Source: Subtercola boreus | GTDB taxonomy: Bacteria; Actinomycetota; Actinomycetes; Actinomycetales; Microbacteriaceae | NCBI RefSeq assembly: GCF_003399645.1 | Contig: NZ_NBXD01000021.1 | Location: forward strand, 16,383-80,382 | Direction of reading: 5' to 3' | DNA: 64,000 nt | In this document: piece by piece, positions 42,652-51,548 of the stretch | Position numbering within the stretch: position 1 is the stretch's first letter | Layout: the number at the start of each line of letters is the position of its first letter | Program-made: the position numbers and the translations under genes | The notes under the pieces: generated by a model | Database searches by the model: none | The model's input: only the letters and a program-made list of their open reading frames with translations | Told to the model about the DNA's origin: nothing

Positions 42652-43506
42652 TCACCGGTTCATCGACGCCCTCGCAATGGAGAGGAAGTCGTGCACCGTC
42701 AGCGCCTCGCCGCGCGCGGTCGGGTCTTGACCGGCGGCGGAGATGACCTCGGCCGCCGCCTGCGAGCTGCCGAACACGCTCGAGAGCGACTGCCGAAGCA
42801 TCTTGCGGCGCTGCTGGAATGCCCCATCGACGAGTTCGAACGTGGCGATGCGCAGCTCTTCGCTCGCCAGGCTCGTCGCCGAGCGCTCGAACGCGACAAG
42901 CACGGAGTCGACGTTCGGCACCGGCCAGAACACCTGCCGGCTGACCTGGCCGGCGGTTCGCCAGGCGCCGTACCACGCCGCCTTCACGCTCGGGCTGCCG
43001 TACACCTTCGACCCGGGTTCGGCCGCGATGCGATGCCCGACCTCGGCCTGCACCATGACGACACCCGACTGGATGCTCCAGAAGTGCTCGAGGAAGTGCA
43101 GCAGCACGGGCACCGAGACGTTGTAGGGCAGGTTCGCCACGAGACGGGTGGGGGCTCCGGGGAGAGACAGGATGCGCATCGCATCGTCGCGGATGACGAG
43201 CAGCCGGGCATCCGGTTGCAGGATGCCCACGGTGAGTGGCAGCTGTTCGGCGAGGCGCTTGTCGATCTCGACCGCGATGACCTCGGCACCCACCTCGAGG
43301 ATGCCGAGGGTGAGCGACCCGAGGCCGGGCCCGATCTCGACCACGGTCTCGCCGGGCTGCACTCCCGCGATGCGCACGATGCGCCGCACGGAGTTTCCGT
43401 CGATGACGAAGTTCTGGCCGAGCTTCTTCGTCGGGGTGAGGTTCAGCAGCTCGGCGAGGTCGCGGATCTCGGCCGGCCCGAGCAGCGACGCCCTCTCGTC
43501 GGTCAT
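42652..43506 (-). CDS. rsmA: 16S rRNA (adenine1518/1519-N6)-dimethyltransferase
   Basis: A 284-aa KsgA methyltransferase that dimethylates two adjacent adenines near the 3' end of 16S rRNA. The substrate anchor is TPTKKLGQNFVID, SAM motif I is VVEIGPGLGSLT and the catalytic motif is VANLPYNVSVPVL. The ATG at 43506 overlaps the tatD stop (ATGA). The usual rpf gene found between tatD and ksgA in mycobacteria is absent. Confidence 0.95.
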   Translation of the reverse strand: MTDERASLLGPAEIRDLAELLNLTPTKKLGQNFVIDGNSVRRIVRIAGVQPGETVVEIGPGLGSLTLGILEVGAEVIAVEIDKRLAEQLPLTVGILQPDARLLVIRDDAMRILSLPGAPTRLVANLPYNVSVPVLLHFLEHFWSIQSGVVMVQAEVGHRIAAEPGSKVYGSPSVKAAWYGAWRTAGQVSRQVFWPVPNVDSVLVAFERSATSLASEELRIATFELVDGAFQQRRKMLRQSLSSVFGSSQAAAEVISAAGQDPTARGEALTVHDFLSIARASMNR

Positions 43507-44510
43507 GAGGCGGTGACCGGTTCTGCGTTCCAGGAGCCGTAGACGGCTTCGGTGTTCGTGGAGATCTGGGCGGCGAGCTCCTCGTCGTCGATGCCGAGCT
43601 GGGCGGCCATCGCCCGCAGGGTGTACGGGATGAGGTAGGGCGCGTTCGGTCGGCCGCGATTCGGTACCGGGGTGAGGAAGGGCGCATCCGTCTCGACCAG
43701 CACGAGGTCTCTCGGCGCCACGGCGAGCGCCTCGCGGAGGTTGGCGGCGTTCTTGAACGTCACGGTGCCGGCGAAGGACACGTACCACCCGTTCTCTGCG
43801 CAGACTCTGGCCAGCTCGGCATCGCCCGAGAAGCAGTGGAAGACCGTTCGCTCCGGCGCTCCGACGCGCTTCAGTGTGGCGATCACTTCGGCGTGGGCGT
43901 CTCGGTCGTGGATCTGCATCGCGAGGTTGTTCTCTTTCGCGATCTCGATGTGCGCTTCGAATGACCGGTACTGCGCCGCGATGGCCTCATCTCCGGATGT
44001 TCGGAAGAAGTCGAGCCCGGTCTCGCCGATCGCGGCGACCCGGGGGCGCGTGGCGAGCTCGGCGATGACCGCGAGGGCATCGTCGAGCCCTCCGCGCTCG
44101 GCATAGAGGGGAGCTTCGTTCGGGTGCAAGGCGACGGCGGCGAGCATGCGCGGCTCGATCGCCGCCTGCTCGGCCGACCAGCGCGAGGTCTCGACGTCGC
44201 CGCCGACCTGCACGACACCCTTCACACCGACGGCGGATGCCCGGTCGAGGTGTTCGCGGTAGGAGAGCTGTTCGCCCGGTGCTCCGTCGGAGATCTCGAG
44301 GTGGGTGTGGTTGTCGTACACGGGCACGGTGAGCGGCTCGGGTAGCGGTGAGTACGTCAGGTCGCGACCCGGCGAGGCGTCGCGCTGGCGGATGGCGGGC
44401 GCAGCAGGCGCACCCGCGCTGACAGGCCCGGCCGCCCCGGGCGGCGCAGCCGACCCGGTGGGCGCAGCAGGGCTGACCGGCCCGGCCGCCCCCGTCGCAG
44501 GGTCGCTCAC
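43503..44510 (-). CDS. tatD: TatD family metal-dependent hydrolase
   Basis: A 335-aa TIM-barrel DNase-like hydrolase. Metal ligands are in VYDNHTHLEIS (HxH), AIGETGLDFFR, MQIHDRDAH, FHCFSGDAEL and VETDAPFLTP. The start is a GTG at 44510 overlapping the metG stop (GTGA). The first 60 residues are a Pro/Ala/Gly low-complexity extension not usual in TatD, coded by GC-rich repeats; a later start cannot be excluded. Family members are 3'-5' exonucleases or quality-control nucleases. Confidence 0.9.
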   Translation of the reverse strand: MSDPATGAAGPVSPAAPTGSAAPPGAAGPVSAGAPAAPAIRQRDASPGRDLTYSPLPEPLTVPVYDNHTHLEISDGAPGEQLSYREHLDRASAVGVKGVVQVGGDVETSRWSAEQAAIEPRMLAAVALHPNEAPLYAERGGLDDALAVIAELATRPRVAAIGETGLDFFRTSGDEAIAAQYRSFEAHIEIAKENNLAMQIHDRDAHAEVIATLKRVGAPERTVFHCFSGDAELARVCAENGWYVSFAGTVTFKNAANLREALAVAPRDLVLVETDAPFLTPVPNRGRPNAPYLIPYTLRAMAAQLGIDDEELAAQISTNTEAVYGSWNAEPVTAS

Positions 44511-46075
44511 GCGGCGCCGTCGATCGTCTCGACCCGTGGAAAGAGCGGCTCGAGGGGTTCGACCCGGCCCGCGCTCTGCCACTCGAAGGCCCGGGTGACG
44601 GGCACGGCGGTGATCTCGCCGACCCCGCCGAGGGCCTGCCAGAGCTTCGTGGTGGCCTCGGGGATGACCGGCGAGAGCAGCACCGCGAGGGTACCGACCC
44701 CGTGCACGGCCGTCGACAGCACCGCCTGCAGCCGCTCGCGCTGTTCGGGGTTCTTCGCCAGCGCCCAGGGCTCCTGCTCGGTGATGTAGCCGTTCAGCCC
44801 GTCGACCAGCTGCCAGATGCTCGCGAGCGCCTCGTGGATGGCGAGGCGACCGATTGCCTCGTCTGCCTCGGAGGTGACCCGCCGTTCGAGCGCCAGAACC
44901 GTCTCGTCAGCCGGGGCGAGGGTCGCGGCATCCGGAATCGCACCGTCGAAGTACCGCAGCACCATGGCGACCACCCGCGAGGCGAGGTTGCCGAACCCGT
45001 TCGCGAGCTCCGACTGGTAGCGCGCCGACAGGTCTTCCCAGCTGAACGAGCCGTCCTGCCCGAAGTTGATGGCGCTCATGAAGTAGTAGCGGAAAGCATC
45101 GGAGCCGAACGTGTCGGTGATCTGGTTCGGCGCGATACCGGTGAGCTTCGACTTCGACATCTTCTCGCCGCCGACCAGGAGCCAGCCGTGCCCGAAGACC
45201 TGCTTCGGAACCTCGAGGCCCGCGGCCATGAGCATCGCCGGCCAGATGACGGCGTGGAAGCGGGCGATGTCTTTGCCCACGATGTGGGTCGCCGGCCAGA
45301 GCCGCTCGAACTGGGCGTCGTCGGCGCCGTAGCCGGCCGCGGTGATGTAGTTGAGCAGCGCGTCGAACCAGACGTAGACGACGTGCGAGTCGTCCCACGG
45401 GACCTTGATGCCCCAGTCGAACGACTGGCGGCTGATGGAGAGGTCGGTGAGGCCGCGGCCGACGAACGCGACGATCTCGTTGCGCACGCTCTCGGGCTGG
45501 ATGAACAGCGGGTTCTTCTCGTAGAGGTCGAGCAGCGGCTGGGTGAAGTCGCTCATGCGGAAGAAGTAGTTGCGCTCCTGCAGCAGTTCGACCGGCTTGG
45601 AGTGGATGGCGCAGACCTGCTGCCCCTCGTATTGCCCGGTGCCGTCGACGAGGTCGCCCGGCTGCTTGTACTCCTCGCAGCCCACACAGTACGAGCCCTC
45701 GTAGTCGCCGGTATAGATGTACCCGGCGTCGAAGAGGCGCTGCAAAAAGAGCTGCACGTTCACCTCGTGCCGCTTGTCGGTGGTGCGGATGAAGTCGTCG
45801 TTCGAGATGTCGATCGTCGCCAGCAGGGGCTGCCACGCCGTCTCGACGAGCCGGTCGGCCCACTCCTTCGGGGTCACCCCGTTCGCCGTCGCCGTGCGCA
45901 GGATCTTCTGGCCGTGCTCGTCGGTGCCCGTGAGGAACCAGGTGTCGTCGCCCGCCTGCCGGTGCCAGCGCGCGAGAACGTCGGCCGCCACCTCTGTATA
46001 GGCGTGGCCGATGTGGGGCACGTCATTCACGTAGAAAATAGGCGTGGTGATATAGAACGAGGAGCCGTCAGACAT
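44507..46075 (-). CDS. metG: Methionyl-tRNA synthetase
   Basis: A 522-aa class I synthetase. It has the HIGH motif in VPHIGHAYTEVAADVLAR, a zinc-type knuckle CVGCEEYK with CAIHSKP, and the KMSKS loop GGEKMSKSKLTG, followed by the anticodon-binding helices. It lacks the C-terminal dimerisation domain, as usual in actinobacteria. The ATG at 46075 (MSDGSSFYITTPIFY) is chosen on family fit; it has no Shine-Dalgarno but TAAGAT lies 7 nt upstream. It starts the metG-tatD-rsmA-ispE run. Confidence 0.95.
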   Translation of the reverse strand: MSDGSSFYITTPIFYVNDVPHIGHAYTEVAADVLARWHRQAGDDTWFLTGTDEHGQKILRTATANGVTPKEWADRLVETAWQPLLATIDISNDDFIRTTDKRHEVNVQLFLQRLFDAGYIYTGDYEGSYCVGCEEYKQPGDLVDGTGQYEGQQVCAIHSKPVELLQERNYFFRMSDFTQPLLDLYEKNPLFIQPESVRNEIVAFVGRGLTDLSISRQSFDWGIKVPWDDSHVVYVWFDALLNYITAAGYGADDAQFERLWPATHIVGKDIARFHAVIWPAMLMAAGLEVPKQVFGHGWLLVGGEKMSKSKLTGIAPNQITDTFGSDAFRYYFMSAINFGQDGSFSWEDLSARYQSELANGFGNLASRVVAMVLRYFDGAIPDAATLAPADETVLALERRVTSEADEAIGRLAIHEALASIWQLVDGLNGYITEQEPWALAKNPEQRERLQAVLSTAVHGVGTLAVLLSPVIPEATTKLWQALGGVGEITAVPVTRAFEWQSAGRVEPLEPLFPRVETIDGAA

Positions 46076-46082
46076 AAGGAAC

Positions 46083-46088
46083 ATCTTA
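46083..46088 (-). promoter_or_regulatory. -10 box of metG (leaderless type)
   Basis: On the minus strand TAAGAT is followed by seven bases and the ATG at 46075. No Shine-Dalgarno is seen and no good -35 was found, so this is suggestive only. Confidence 0.4.
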
Positions 46089-46126
46089 AGGCGTGCCATG
46101 CATCCGGCCCGCCGTATTACGCGCGT

Positions 46127-46996
46127 TCAGCGAGGTTGTGGAAAGTCCGGTACCTGTGGAGGAGTGGATGCCGCGGGCCGGGTGCGCGACGCGAGCGCCG
46201 CTTCGTAGAGGTCGCGCTTGCTGAGTCCGGTCGCGTCTGCGATCGCGGCGGCGGCATCCTTCAGGCGCGTACCGTCGGAGACGAGCTCCTGCACCTGCGC
46301 GACGCCGACCGCGAGCGTGACCTCGAGGGCGCCCGCACCCGCGACCACCAGCACGATCTCGCCCTTGACGCCCTCAGAGGCCCACGGCACGAGCGAGGCG
46401 GCAGAACCGCGCTTCACCTCCTCGTAGAGCTTGGTGAGCTCGCGGCACACCGCCACGACGCGGTCGTCGCCGAGCGCCGTCGCCACGTCGGCCAATGACG
46501 CGGCGAGGCGGTTGGGCGATTCGAAGAACACCATCGTGCGGCGCTCGCGCACGAGATCGCCGAGCGCAGAGAGCCGCTCCCCCTGCTTGCGTGGAAGGAA
46601 GCCCTCGAACGTGAACCGGTCGGTCGGCAGGCCCGAGACCGCGAGCGCCGACACGACGGCCGACGGGCCCGGGATGATCGTGACATCCACCCCCGCGGCC
46701 ACCGCAGCCTGCACGAGGTGGAAACCCGGGTCGGAGACGGTCGGCATGCCGGCGTCGCTCAGCACGACGAGGTCGGTGCTGCGGGCCAGTTCGACGAGCT
46801 CGGCCGCCTTCTCGCGCTCGTTGTGGTCGTGCAGGGCGATCAGGCGCGGGCGGTTCTCCACGCCGAGCGCACGCAGCAGCTTCGCCGTGACGCGGGTGTC
46901 TTCGGCCGCGACCACCTCGGCGGCCTCCAGGGTCTCGACGAGGCGTACGGAGGCATCCTTCAGGTTGCCGATGGGAGTGGCGGCGAGGATGATCAT
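46127..46996 (-). CDS. rsmI: 16S rRNA (cytidine1402-2'-O)-methyltransferase
   Basis: A 289-aa SAM-dependent methyltransferase of the tetrapyrrole methylase fold. It shows LAATPIGNLKDASVRLVETL, AAEDTRVTAKLL, SDAGMPTVSDPGFHLV and GPSAVVSALAVSGLPTDRF, all diagnostic of RsmI. It methylates the 2'-OH of C1402 in 16S rRNA. The ATG at 46996 has GGGGGG directly upstream. It is divergent from pmt with only 31 bp between, a conserved actinobacterial pairing. Confidence 0.95.
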   Translation of the reverse strand: MIILAATPIGNLKDASVRLVETLEAAEVVAAEDTRVTAKLLRALGVENRPRLIALHDHNEREKAAELVELARSTDLVVLSDAGMPTVSDPGFHLVQAAVAAGVDVTIIPGPSAVVSALAVSGLPTDRFTFEGFLPRKQGERLSALGDLVRERRTMVFFESPNRLAASLADVATALGDDRVVAVCRELTKLYEEVKRGSAASLVPWASEGVKGEIVLVVAGAGALEVTLAVGVAQVQELVSDGTRLKDAAAAIADATGLSKRDLYEAALASRTRPAASTPPQVPDFPQPR

Positions 46997-47015
46997 CCCC
47001 CCAGTGTCGCACCGC

Positions 47016-47021
47016 TACCAT
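47016..47021 (+). promoter_or_regulatory. -10 box of pmt (leaderless type)
   Basis: TACCAT is followed by six bases and the GTG at 47028, without a ribosome-binding site. The whole divergent spacer to rsmI is only 31 bp. Confidence 0.45.
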
Positions 47022-47027
47022 GAGCGG

Positions 47028-48659
47028 GTGAGCCTTGCGACCGACGCCGAACCTCCAGCGCCCGACCAGCTCGCTGCCCCTGCCGCAGCCGAGGGGCCCC
47101 GCGGCAGCCGCCTCGACACGTGGTGGGCCGGGCTCGTCAGCACTCCGGCGCGGCAGCGCGCCTGGCGCTGGGGCGGCCCCCTCGCGGTCACGCTCCTCGC
47201 GGCCATCCTGCGGCTCTGGAACCTCGGCGACCCGCACAGCCTGGTCTTCGACGAGACGTTCTACGTCAAAGACGCGTGGTCGCTGCTGCACCTCGGCTAC
47301 GAGGGCTCCTGGCCCGCCACGCCCGACCCCGCGTTCGACGCCGGCGACGTCGACACCTATCTCGCCGCTCCGGGCTATGTCGTGCATCCGCCCCTCGGCA
47401 AGTGGATCATCGCCCTCGGGCTAGCCGTCTTCGGCGCCGAGAACAGCTTCGGCTGGCGTGTCTCCGTGGCGGTCTGCGGCATCCTCGCCGTTCTGCTGGT
47501 CTCGCTGATCGGCACCAAGCTCTTCCACTCGACCCTGCTCGGCACCATCGCCGGCTTCCTCTTCGCCATCGACGGCCATGCGATCGTGATGGCGCGCATC
47601 GGCATCCTTGACGGCATCCTGATGCTGTTCCTCCTGCTCGGGTTCGGTGCCTTCCTGCTCGACCGGGAGTGGCATCTGCGGCGGCTTGCGGAGCGGCTGG
47701 CCCAGAGCGAGAGCGAAGGCAGGGAGGTGCTCTGGGGGCCTGCGATCTGGTGGCGGCCGTGGCTGCTGCTTGCCGCGATCGCGCTGGGGCTCGCGACCGC
47801 CGTCAAATGGTCGGGGCTCTACTTCCTGGTCGCGTTCGCCCTCTACACAGTGCTCGTGGATGCCCTGGCCCGCCGCCGCGCCGGCCTCCCGTTCTGGCTC
47901 AGTGCCTCCATCCTCAAGCAGGGCCTGGCGTCGTTCGTGCTGATCGTGCCGCTCTACCTGGCGAGCTACCTCGTCACGTGGTCGGGCTGGTTCGCCAGCT
48001 CGAACGGCTACTACCGCAACTGGGCCCAGACCGACGGAACGCCCTGGACGGGCGGGCTCGCCTGGGTGCCGCTGACCATCCAGAACTTCTGGCACTTCGA
48101 GGCGTCGGTCTACAACTTCAACGTCAACGAGCACTCACCGCACCCCTACTCGGCGAATCCGTTCACCTGGTTGTTCATGATCCGCCCGACGCAGATGTAC
48201 GTGAACACACTTCAGAACGGCACAGGCGGATGCGGCGAGCAGACCTGCTACGAGAACATCACGTCTGTCGGCAACGCCGCGATCTGGTGGGCCGCGACGG
48301 CCGCCATCCTCTTTCTCGTCTACCGGCTCATCCGGAGGCGGGAATGGCAGGTCGGCCTCATCCTGATGGGCATGGTCGGCGGCTACCTGCCGTGGCTGCT
48401 CTTCGTGAACCGCACGATCTTCCAGTTCTACACGATCGCCTTCGAGCCCTACATGATCCTCGGGCTGACGTTCGTCATCGGCATGGCGCTCGGCAGACGA
48501 ACGGATGCCCGCCGAAAACGGGTCTCGGCCCTCTGGGTCGTGGCAGGCTACCTTCTCCTCGCGTCAGTGGTGACGGTGTTCTTCTGGCCGGTGTGGACGG
48601 CGCAGCCGATTCCGGGCTGGCTCCTGACACTGCACTATTGGCTGCCGTCATGGCGCTGA
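47028..48659 (+). CDS. pmt: Polyprenol-phosphate-mannose-dependent protein mannosyltransferase
   Basis: A 543-aa GT39 membrane enzyme. The catalytic acidic pair is in LVFDETFYVKDAW (loop 1), and about 10-11 transmembrane helices follow. Features such as VHPPLGKWIIALGLAVFG, GFLFAIDGHAIVMARIG and FNVNEHSPHPY match actinobacterial PMT. It transfers mannose from polyprenyl-phosphate-mannose to Ser/Thr of proteins during Sec export. The start is GTG at 47028. It overlaps the next gene by 10 bp. Confidence 0.92.
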   Translation: MSLATDAEPPAPDQLAAPAAAEGPRGSRLDTWWAGLVSTPARQRAWRWGGPLAVTLLAAILRLWNLGDPHSLVFDETFYVKDAWSLLHLGYEGSWPATPDPAFDAGDVDTYLAAPGYVVHPPLGKWIIALGLAVFGAENSFGWRVSVAVCGILAVLLVSLIGTKLFHSTLLGTIAGFLFAIDGHAIVMARIGILDGILMLFLLLGFGAFLLDREWHLRRLAERLAQSESEGREVLWGPAIWWRPWLLLAAIALGLATAVKWSGLYFLVAFALYTVLVDALARRRAGLPFWLSASILKQGLASFVLIVPLYLASYLVTWSGWFASSNGYYRNWAQTDGTPWTGGLAWVPLTIQNFWHFEASVYNFNVNEHSPHPYSANPFTWLFMIRPTQMYVNTLQNGTGGCGEQTCYENITSVGNAAIWWAATAAILFLVYRLIRRREWQVGLILMGMVGGYLPWLLFVNRTIFQFYTIAFEPYMILGLTFVIGMALGRRTDARRKRVSALWVVAGYLLLASVVTVFFWPVWTAQPIPGWLLTLHYWLPSWR

Positions 48660-49786
48660 GCGGCGCCTCGGCCGGTCGCGCCGGGCCGCGCTGGCTGCCG
48701 GGGATCTTCGTGGCGGGGCTCGCCACACTCGTGGCCTTCGTTCTGCATCTGGTCTTCCCGTTCATCCCCCTGCTGACGGCCGCTGTCGGGCTCGGGATGA
48801 TCGTGGGCCAGATTCCCTCAACCCAGCGGTTGCTCGACACCATCCTCAAGCCCGGCATCGCACTGGCCGCGCGGAGGCTGCTGCGCATCGGCATCGTGCT
48901 GCTCGGCCTGAAGCTCTCGCTCTTCGACATCGCGGGGCTCGGCTGGCCCACCATCGTCGTGATCGTGCTGGTGGTGGGCGTGACGTTCGCCGCCACCCTG
49001 GCCTTCGGAAAGCTGCTCCGCCTCCCGGGTACGCAACCGATCCTGATCGCGGCCGGGTTCTCCATCTGCGGGGCCTCGGCCGTGGGCGCGATGAGCGCGG
49101 TCACCCGCAGCAAAGACGAAGACCAGGCGACCCCGGTCGCGCTCGTGACTCTCTGCGGAACGCTGGCGATCTTCATCCTGCCCGCCCTGCGCTTCCCGCT
49201 CGGACTCGACGACGCCGACTTCGGAACCTGGGTGGGGCTCAGCGTGCACGACGTCGGCCAGGTGGTCGCGACCGCCCAGATCGCCGGGCCGGCGGCGCTG
49301 GCCGTGGCAGTGGTCGTGAAACTCACCCGGGTTCTGACTCTGGCGCCGATGGTGGCCATCGTGGGGCTCGTCGAGCGCGGGCGCGACCGACGCGCCGCGC
49401 GCCTGGAGGTGGGCAGAACCACCGCGGCGGACGCTGTCGACGCCCCGGGCACTGTCGACGCCCCGGGCACTGTCGACGCCCCGGGCACTCGGCCCTCGGG
49501 TGCCGCCGCCCCGCGCCCGCCCATCGTGCCGCTGTTCATCGTGGGATTTCTCGCGGCGGTGCTCGTTCGCACGTTCGTGCTCGTCGACCCCACCTTCTCG
49601 GCACCTGTTCTCTCGGCCGCCGACACAGCCCAGACCATCCTGCTCGGCATGGCACTGTTCGCGCTGGGGTCGAACATCCGTTTCGCGGCGCTCGCCCGCA
49701 CCGGCTGGCGCGCCCTGATCGTCGGCCTGACCTCGTGGTTGCTGATCGCGCTGCTGTCGCTCGGCGCGGTGGCGCTGCTCGGCTGA
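48650..49786 (+). CDS. YeiH/UPF0324 family putative sulfate exporter
   Basis: A 378-aa integral membrane protein with about ten helices. Family features are GMIVGQIPSTQRL, the GIVLLGLKLSLFDI helix and FSICGASAVGAMSAVTRSKDED. The function in the family is not well proven; sulfate or organosulphonate export has been proposed. The ATG at 48650 overlaps pmt. A cytoplasmic linker (about residues 262-280) carries three VDAPGT units from 18-bp tandem repeats. Confidence 0.85.
   Translation: MALSGASAGRAGPRWLPGIFVAGLATLVAFVLHLVFPFIPLLTAAVGLGMIVGQIPSTQRLLDTILKPGIALAARRLLRIGIVLLGLKLSLFDIAGLGWPTIVVIVLVVGVTFAATLAFGKLLRLPGTQPILIAAGFSICGASAVGAMSAVTRSKDEDQATPVALVTLCGTLAIFILPALRFPLGLDDADFGTWVGLSVHDVGQVVATAQIAGPAALAVAVVVKLTRVLTLAPMVAIVGLVERGRDRRAARLEVGRTTAADAVDAPGTVDAPGTVDAPGTRPSGAAAPRPPIVPLFIVGFLAAVLVRTFVLVDPTFSAPVLSAADTAQTILLGMALFALGSNIRFAALARTGWRALIVGLTSWLLIALLSLGAVALLG
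49435..49488. repeat. Three perfect 18-bp tandem repeats in the exporter linker
   Basis: TGTCGACGCCCCGGGCAC is repeated three times in frame (49435, 49453 and 49471) and encodes VDAPGT units. Confidence 0.95.
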
Positions 49787-49816
49787 CCCAGCCGGCCAGC
49801 GGAGCAGCTGGCAGCG

Positions 49817-51394
49817 CTAGCCGGCGACCGGTGCCGCCGATTCCTCACGGGCCAGATAGGCCGCGACGAGCTCGCGCTTCAGCACCTTGCCCGAGGGGCC
49901 GAGCGGCAGCGACTCGACGATGTCGATGTGACGCGGGTACTTGTACGCCGCCACGTCTTCCTTCACGAAAGCCTGCAGCTCGTCGGCCGTCGCCGAGGCA
50001 CCCGAGGCGAGCACCACAGAGGCGATGATCTCCTGCCCGTGCGTCTCGTGCGGAACGCCGTAGACCGCCACCATCGACACCGAAGGATGTGCCGCCAGAA
50101 CCTCTTCGACCTCGCGCGGGTACACGTTGTAGCCGTTTCGCAGGATCATGTCCTTCGTTCGGTCGACGATCGTCAGGTAGCCGTCTTCGTCCTTCCGGCC
50201 GAGGTCGCCGGTGCGGAACCACCCGTCGACCATCGCCTTCGCCGTGTCCTCCGGGCGGTTGTGGTACCCGTTCATCAGGTTGTGGCCCCGGATGACCAGC
50301 TCACCCAGCTCGCCGATCGGCAGCAGCTCGATCGACTCCGCCACCTCCGCGTCGGCGATCTCCACGTCGATACCCCAGATGGGCGTGCCGATCGTGCCCG
50401 CGCGCGGCGGCACTCCGACCATGTTGAACGTCGCCACCGGAGAGGTCTCGGTCAGTCCGTACCCCTCATGGATCTCGGTGCCGAACAGCTCCTTGAAGCG
50501 GTTGATGACGGCGACCGGGATGGCCGCGCCGCCCGAGATGCCGTAGCGCAGCGGCGGGCGGTCGGGGTTGCGGGACGCGGCATCCAGCAGTGCGATGTAC
50601 ATCGTGGGAACACCCATGAAGATCGTGCACTGCTGGTCGTTCATGACCGAGAGTGCTGTGTCGCCGTCGAACTTCGGCACCATGACCATGGTGGCTCCCG
50701 CGCGGAAGATGGTGTTCATCGTGCAGGTCTGGCCGAACGTGTGGAAGAGCGGGAGTGCGCCGAGCACCCGGTCGCCCTCCTTCATGTCGAACGTCGTCAG
50801 CAGGGAGACGTTGACCTGTTCCACCAGCGCGAGGTGCGAGCCTTCGGCGCCCTTCGGGGTGCCCGTGGTTCCGCTCGTGTAGAGGATTGTGGCCGTGTCG
50901 AACGGATCACGCTGCACGTAGGTGTCGATGGGAACGGATGCGCGGGCCTCGTCTTCCAGCCGGGGCGGCAGGGCGGGGTCGGCCTCGGGCAGCAGAACAC
51001 TGAGCACCGGTACGCCGGCGAGGCCGGCACCCTTGGCGCCCTCCGCCAGCAGCGGAGCGGCACAGACCAGCAGTTCGGCGCCACTGTCGCGCAGCACGTA
51101 CTCGATCTCCTTGCCCTTCAGCAGGGCATGGATCGGAACCACGACACCGCCGAGCGAGAGCACCGCGTAGTAGATGCGGGGAAAGTCGGCGACGTTCGGA
51201 ATGAGCATCGCCACCGGTGTTCCCGGCCCGACCCCCCTGTCGCGAAGCGCGCCAGCGTACTGCCTGGTCTGCTGCCAGAGCTCGGCATACGTTGTATGGG
51301 TCTGGCCGACGACGATCGCCACGTGGTCGGGCGTGCGCTTGGCCGCCTCCACGAGGATCGACGCAACGGACATCGTGGCAAATCCTGCACTCAT
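49817..51394 (-). CDS. Long-chain fatty acid-CoA ligase (ANL superfamily)
   Basis: A 525-aa adenylating enzyme. The P-loop-like motif is ILYTSGTTGTPKGAEGSH, then A5 EGYGLTETSPV, A7/A8 GWFRTGDLGRKDEDGYL with RNGYNVYPREVEEVL, and the A10 lysine in SGKVLKRELV. It activates a carboxylic acid as acyl-AMP and transfers it to CoA; a fatty acid is the most likely substrate. Start at 51394; an ATG seven codons later is also possible. It is divergent from metY. Confidence 0.88.
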   Translation of the reverse strand: MSAGFATMSVASILVEAAKRTPDHVAIVVGQTHTTYAELWQQTRQYAGALRDRGVGPGTPVAMLIPNVADFPRIYYAVLSLGGVVVPIHALLKGKEIEYVLRDSGAELLVCAAPLLAEGAKGAGLAGVPVLSVLLPEADPALPPRLEDEARASVPIDTYVQRDPFDTATILYTSGTTGTPKGAEGSHLALVEQVNVSLLTTFDMKEGDRVLGALPLFHTFGQTCTMNTIFRAGATMVMVPKFDGDTALSVMNDQQCTIFMGVPTMYIALLDAASRNPDRPPLRYGISGGAAIPVAVINRFKELFGTEIHEGYGLTETSPVATFNMVGVPPRAGTIGTPIWGIDVEIADAEVAESIELLPIGELGELVIRGHNLMNGYHNRPEDTAKAMVDGWFRTGDLGRKDEDGYLTIVDRTKDMILRNGYNVYPREVEEVLAAHPSVSMVAVYGVPHETHGQEIIASVVLASGASATADELQAFVKEDVAAYKYPRHIDIVESLPLGPSGKVLKRELVAAYLAREESAAPVAG

Positions 51395-51548
51395 GAAGCA
51401 CTTCTCTCAGTCGACTTTGACGTTCACACAGTGTAGTTGGGCTCACCGTGAACACTCTGCACCGCTCGCTGTCAACATGCTTCGACAAATGTGACACCGC
51501 GAGTCGTGAAGGGGGTTCGAAGGCGTGGCAGCAGGTAGTTTGGCTCAT
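51395..51548. promoter_or_regulatory. Divergent promoter region of the acyl-CoA ligase and metY
   Basis: This 154-bp spacer is lower in GC than its surroundings. It holds a widely spaced inverted repeat GTTCAC ... GTGAAC (about 51423-51454) and, at 51536-51541, TAGTTT seven bases before the metY ATG (leaderless-type -10). Confidence 0.45.

Noticed and set aside
41287..43542. A 751-codon plus-strand frame over the palindrome region, ispE and rsmA
   Set aside because: It begins in repeat sequence and runs antisense to ispE and rsmA.
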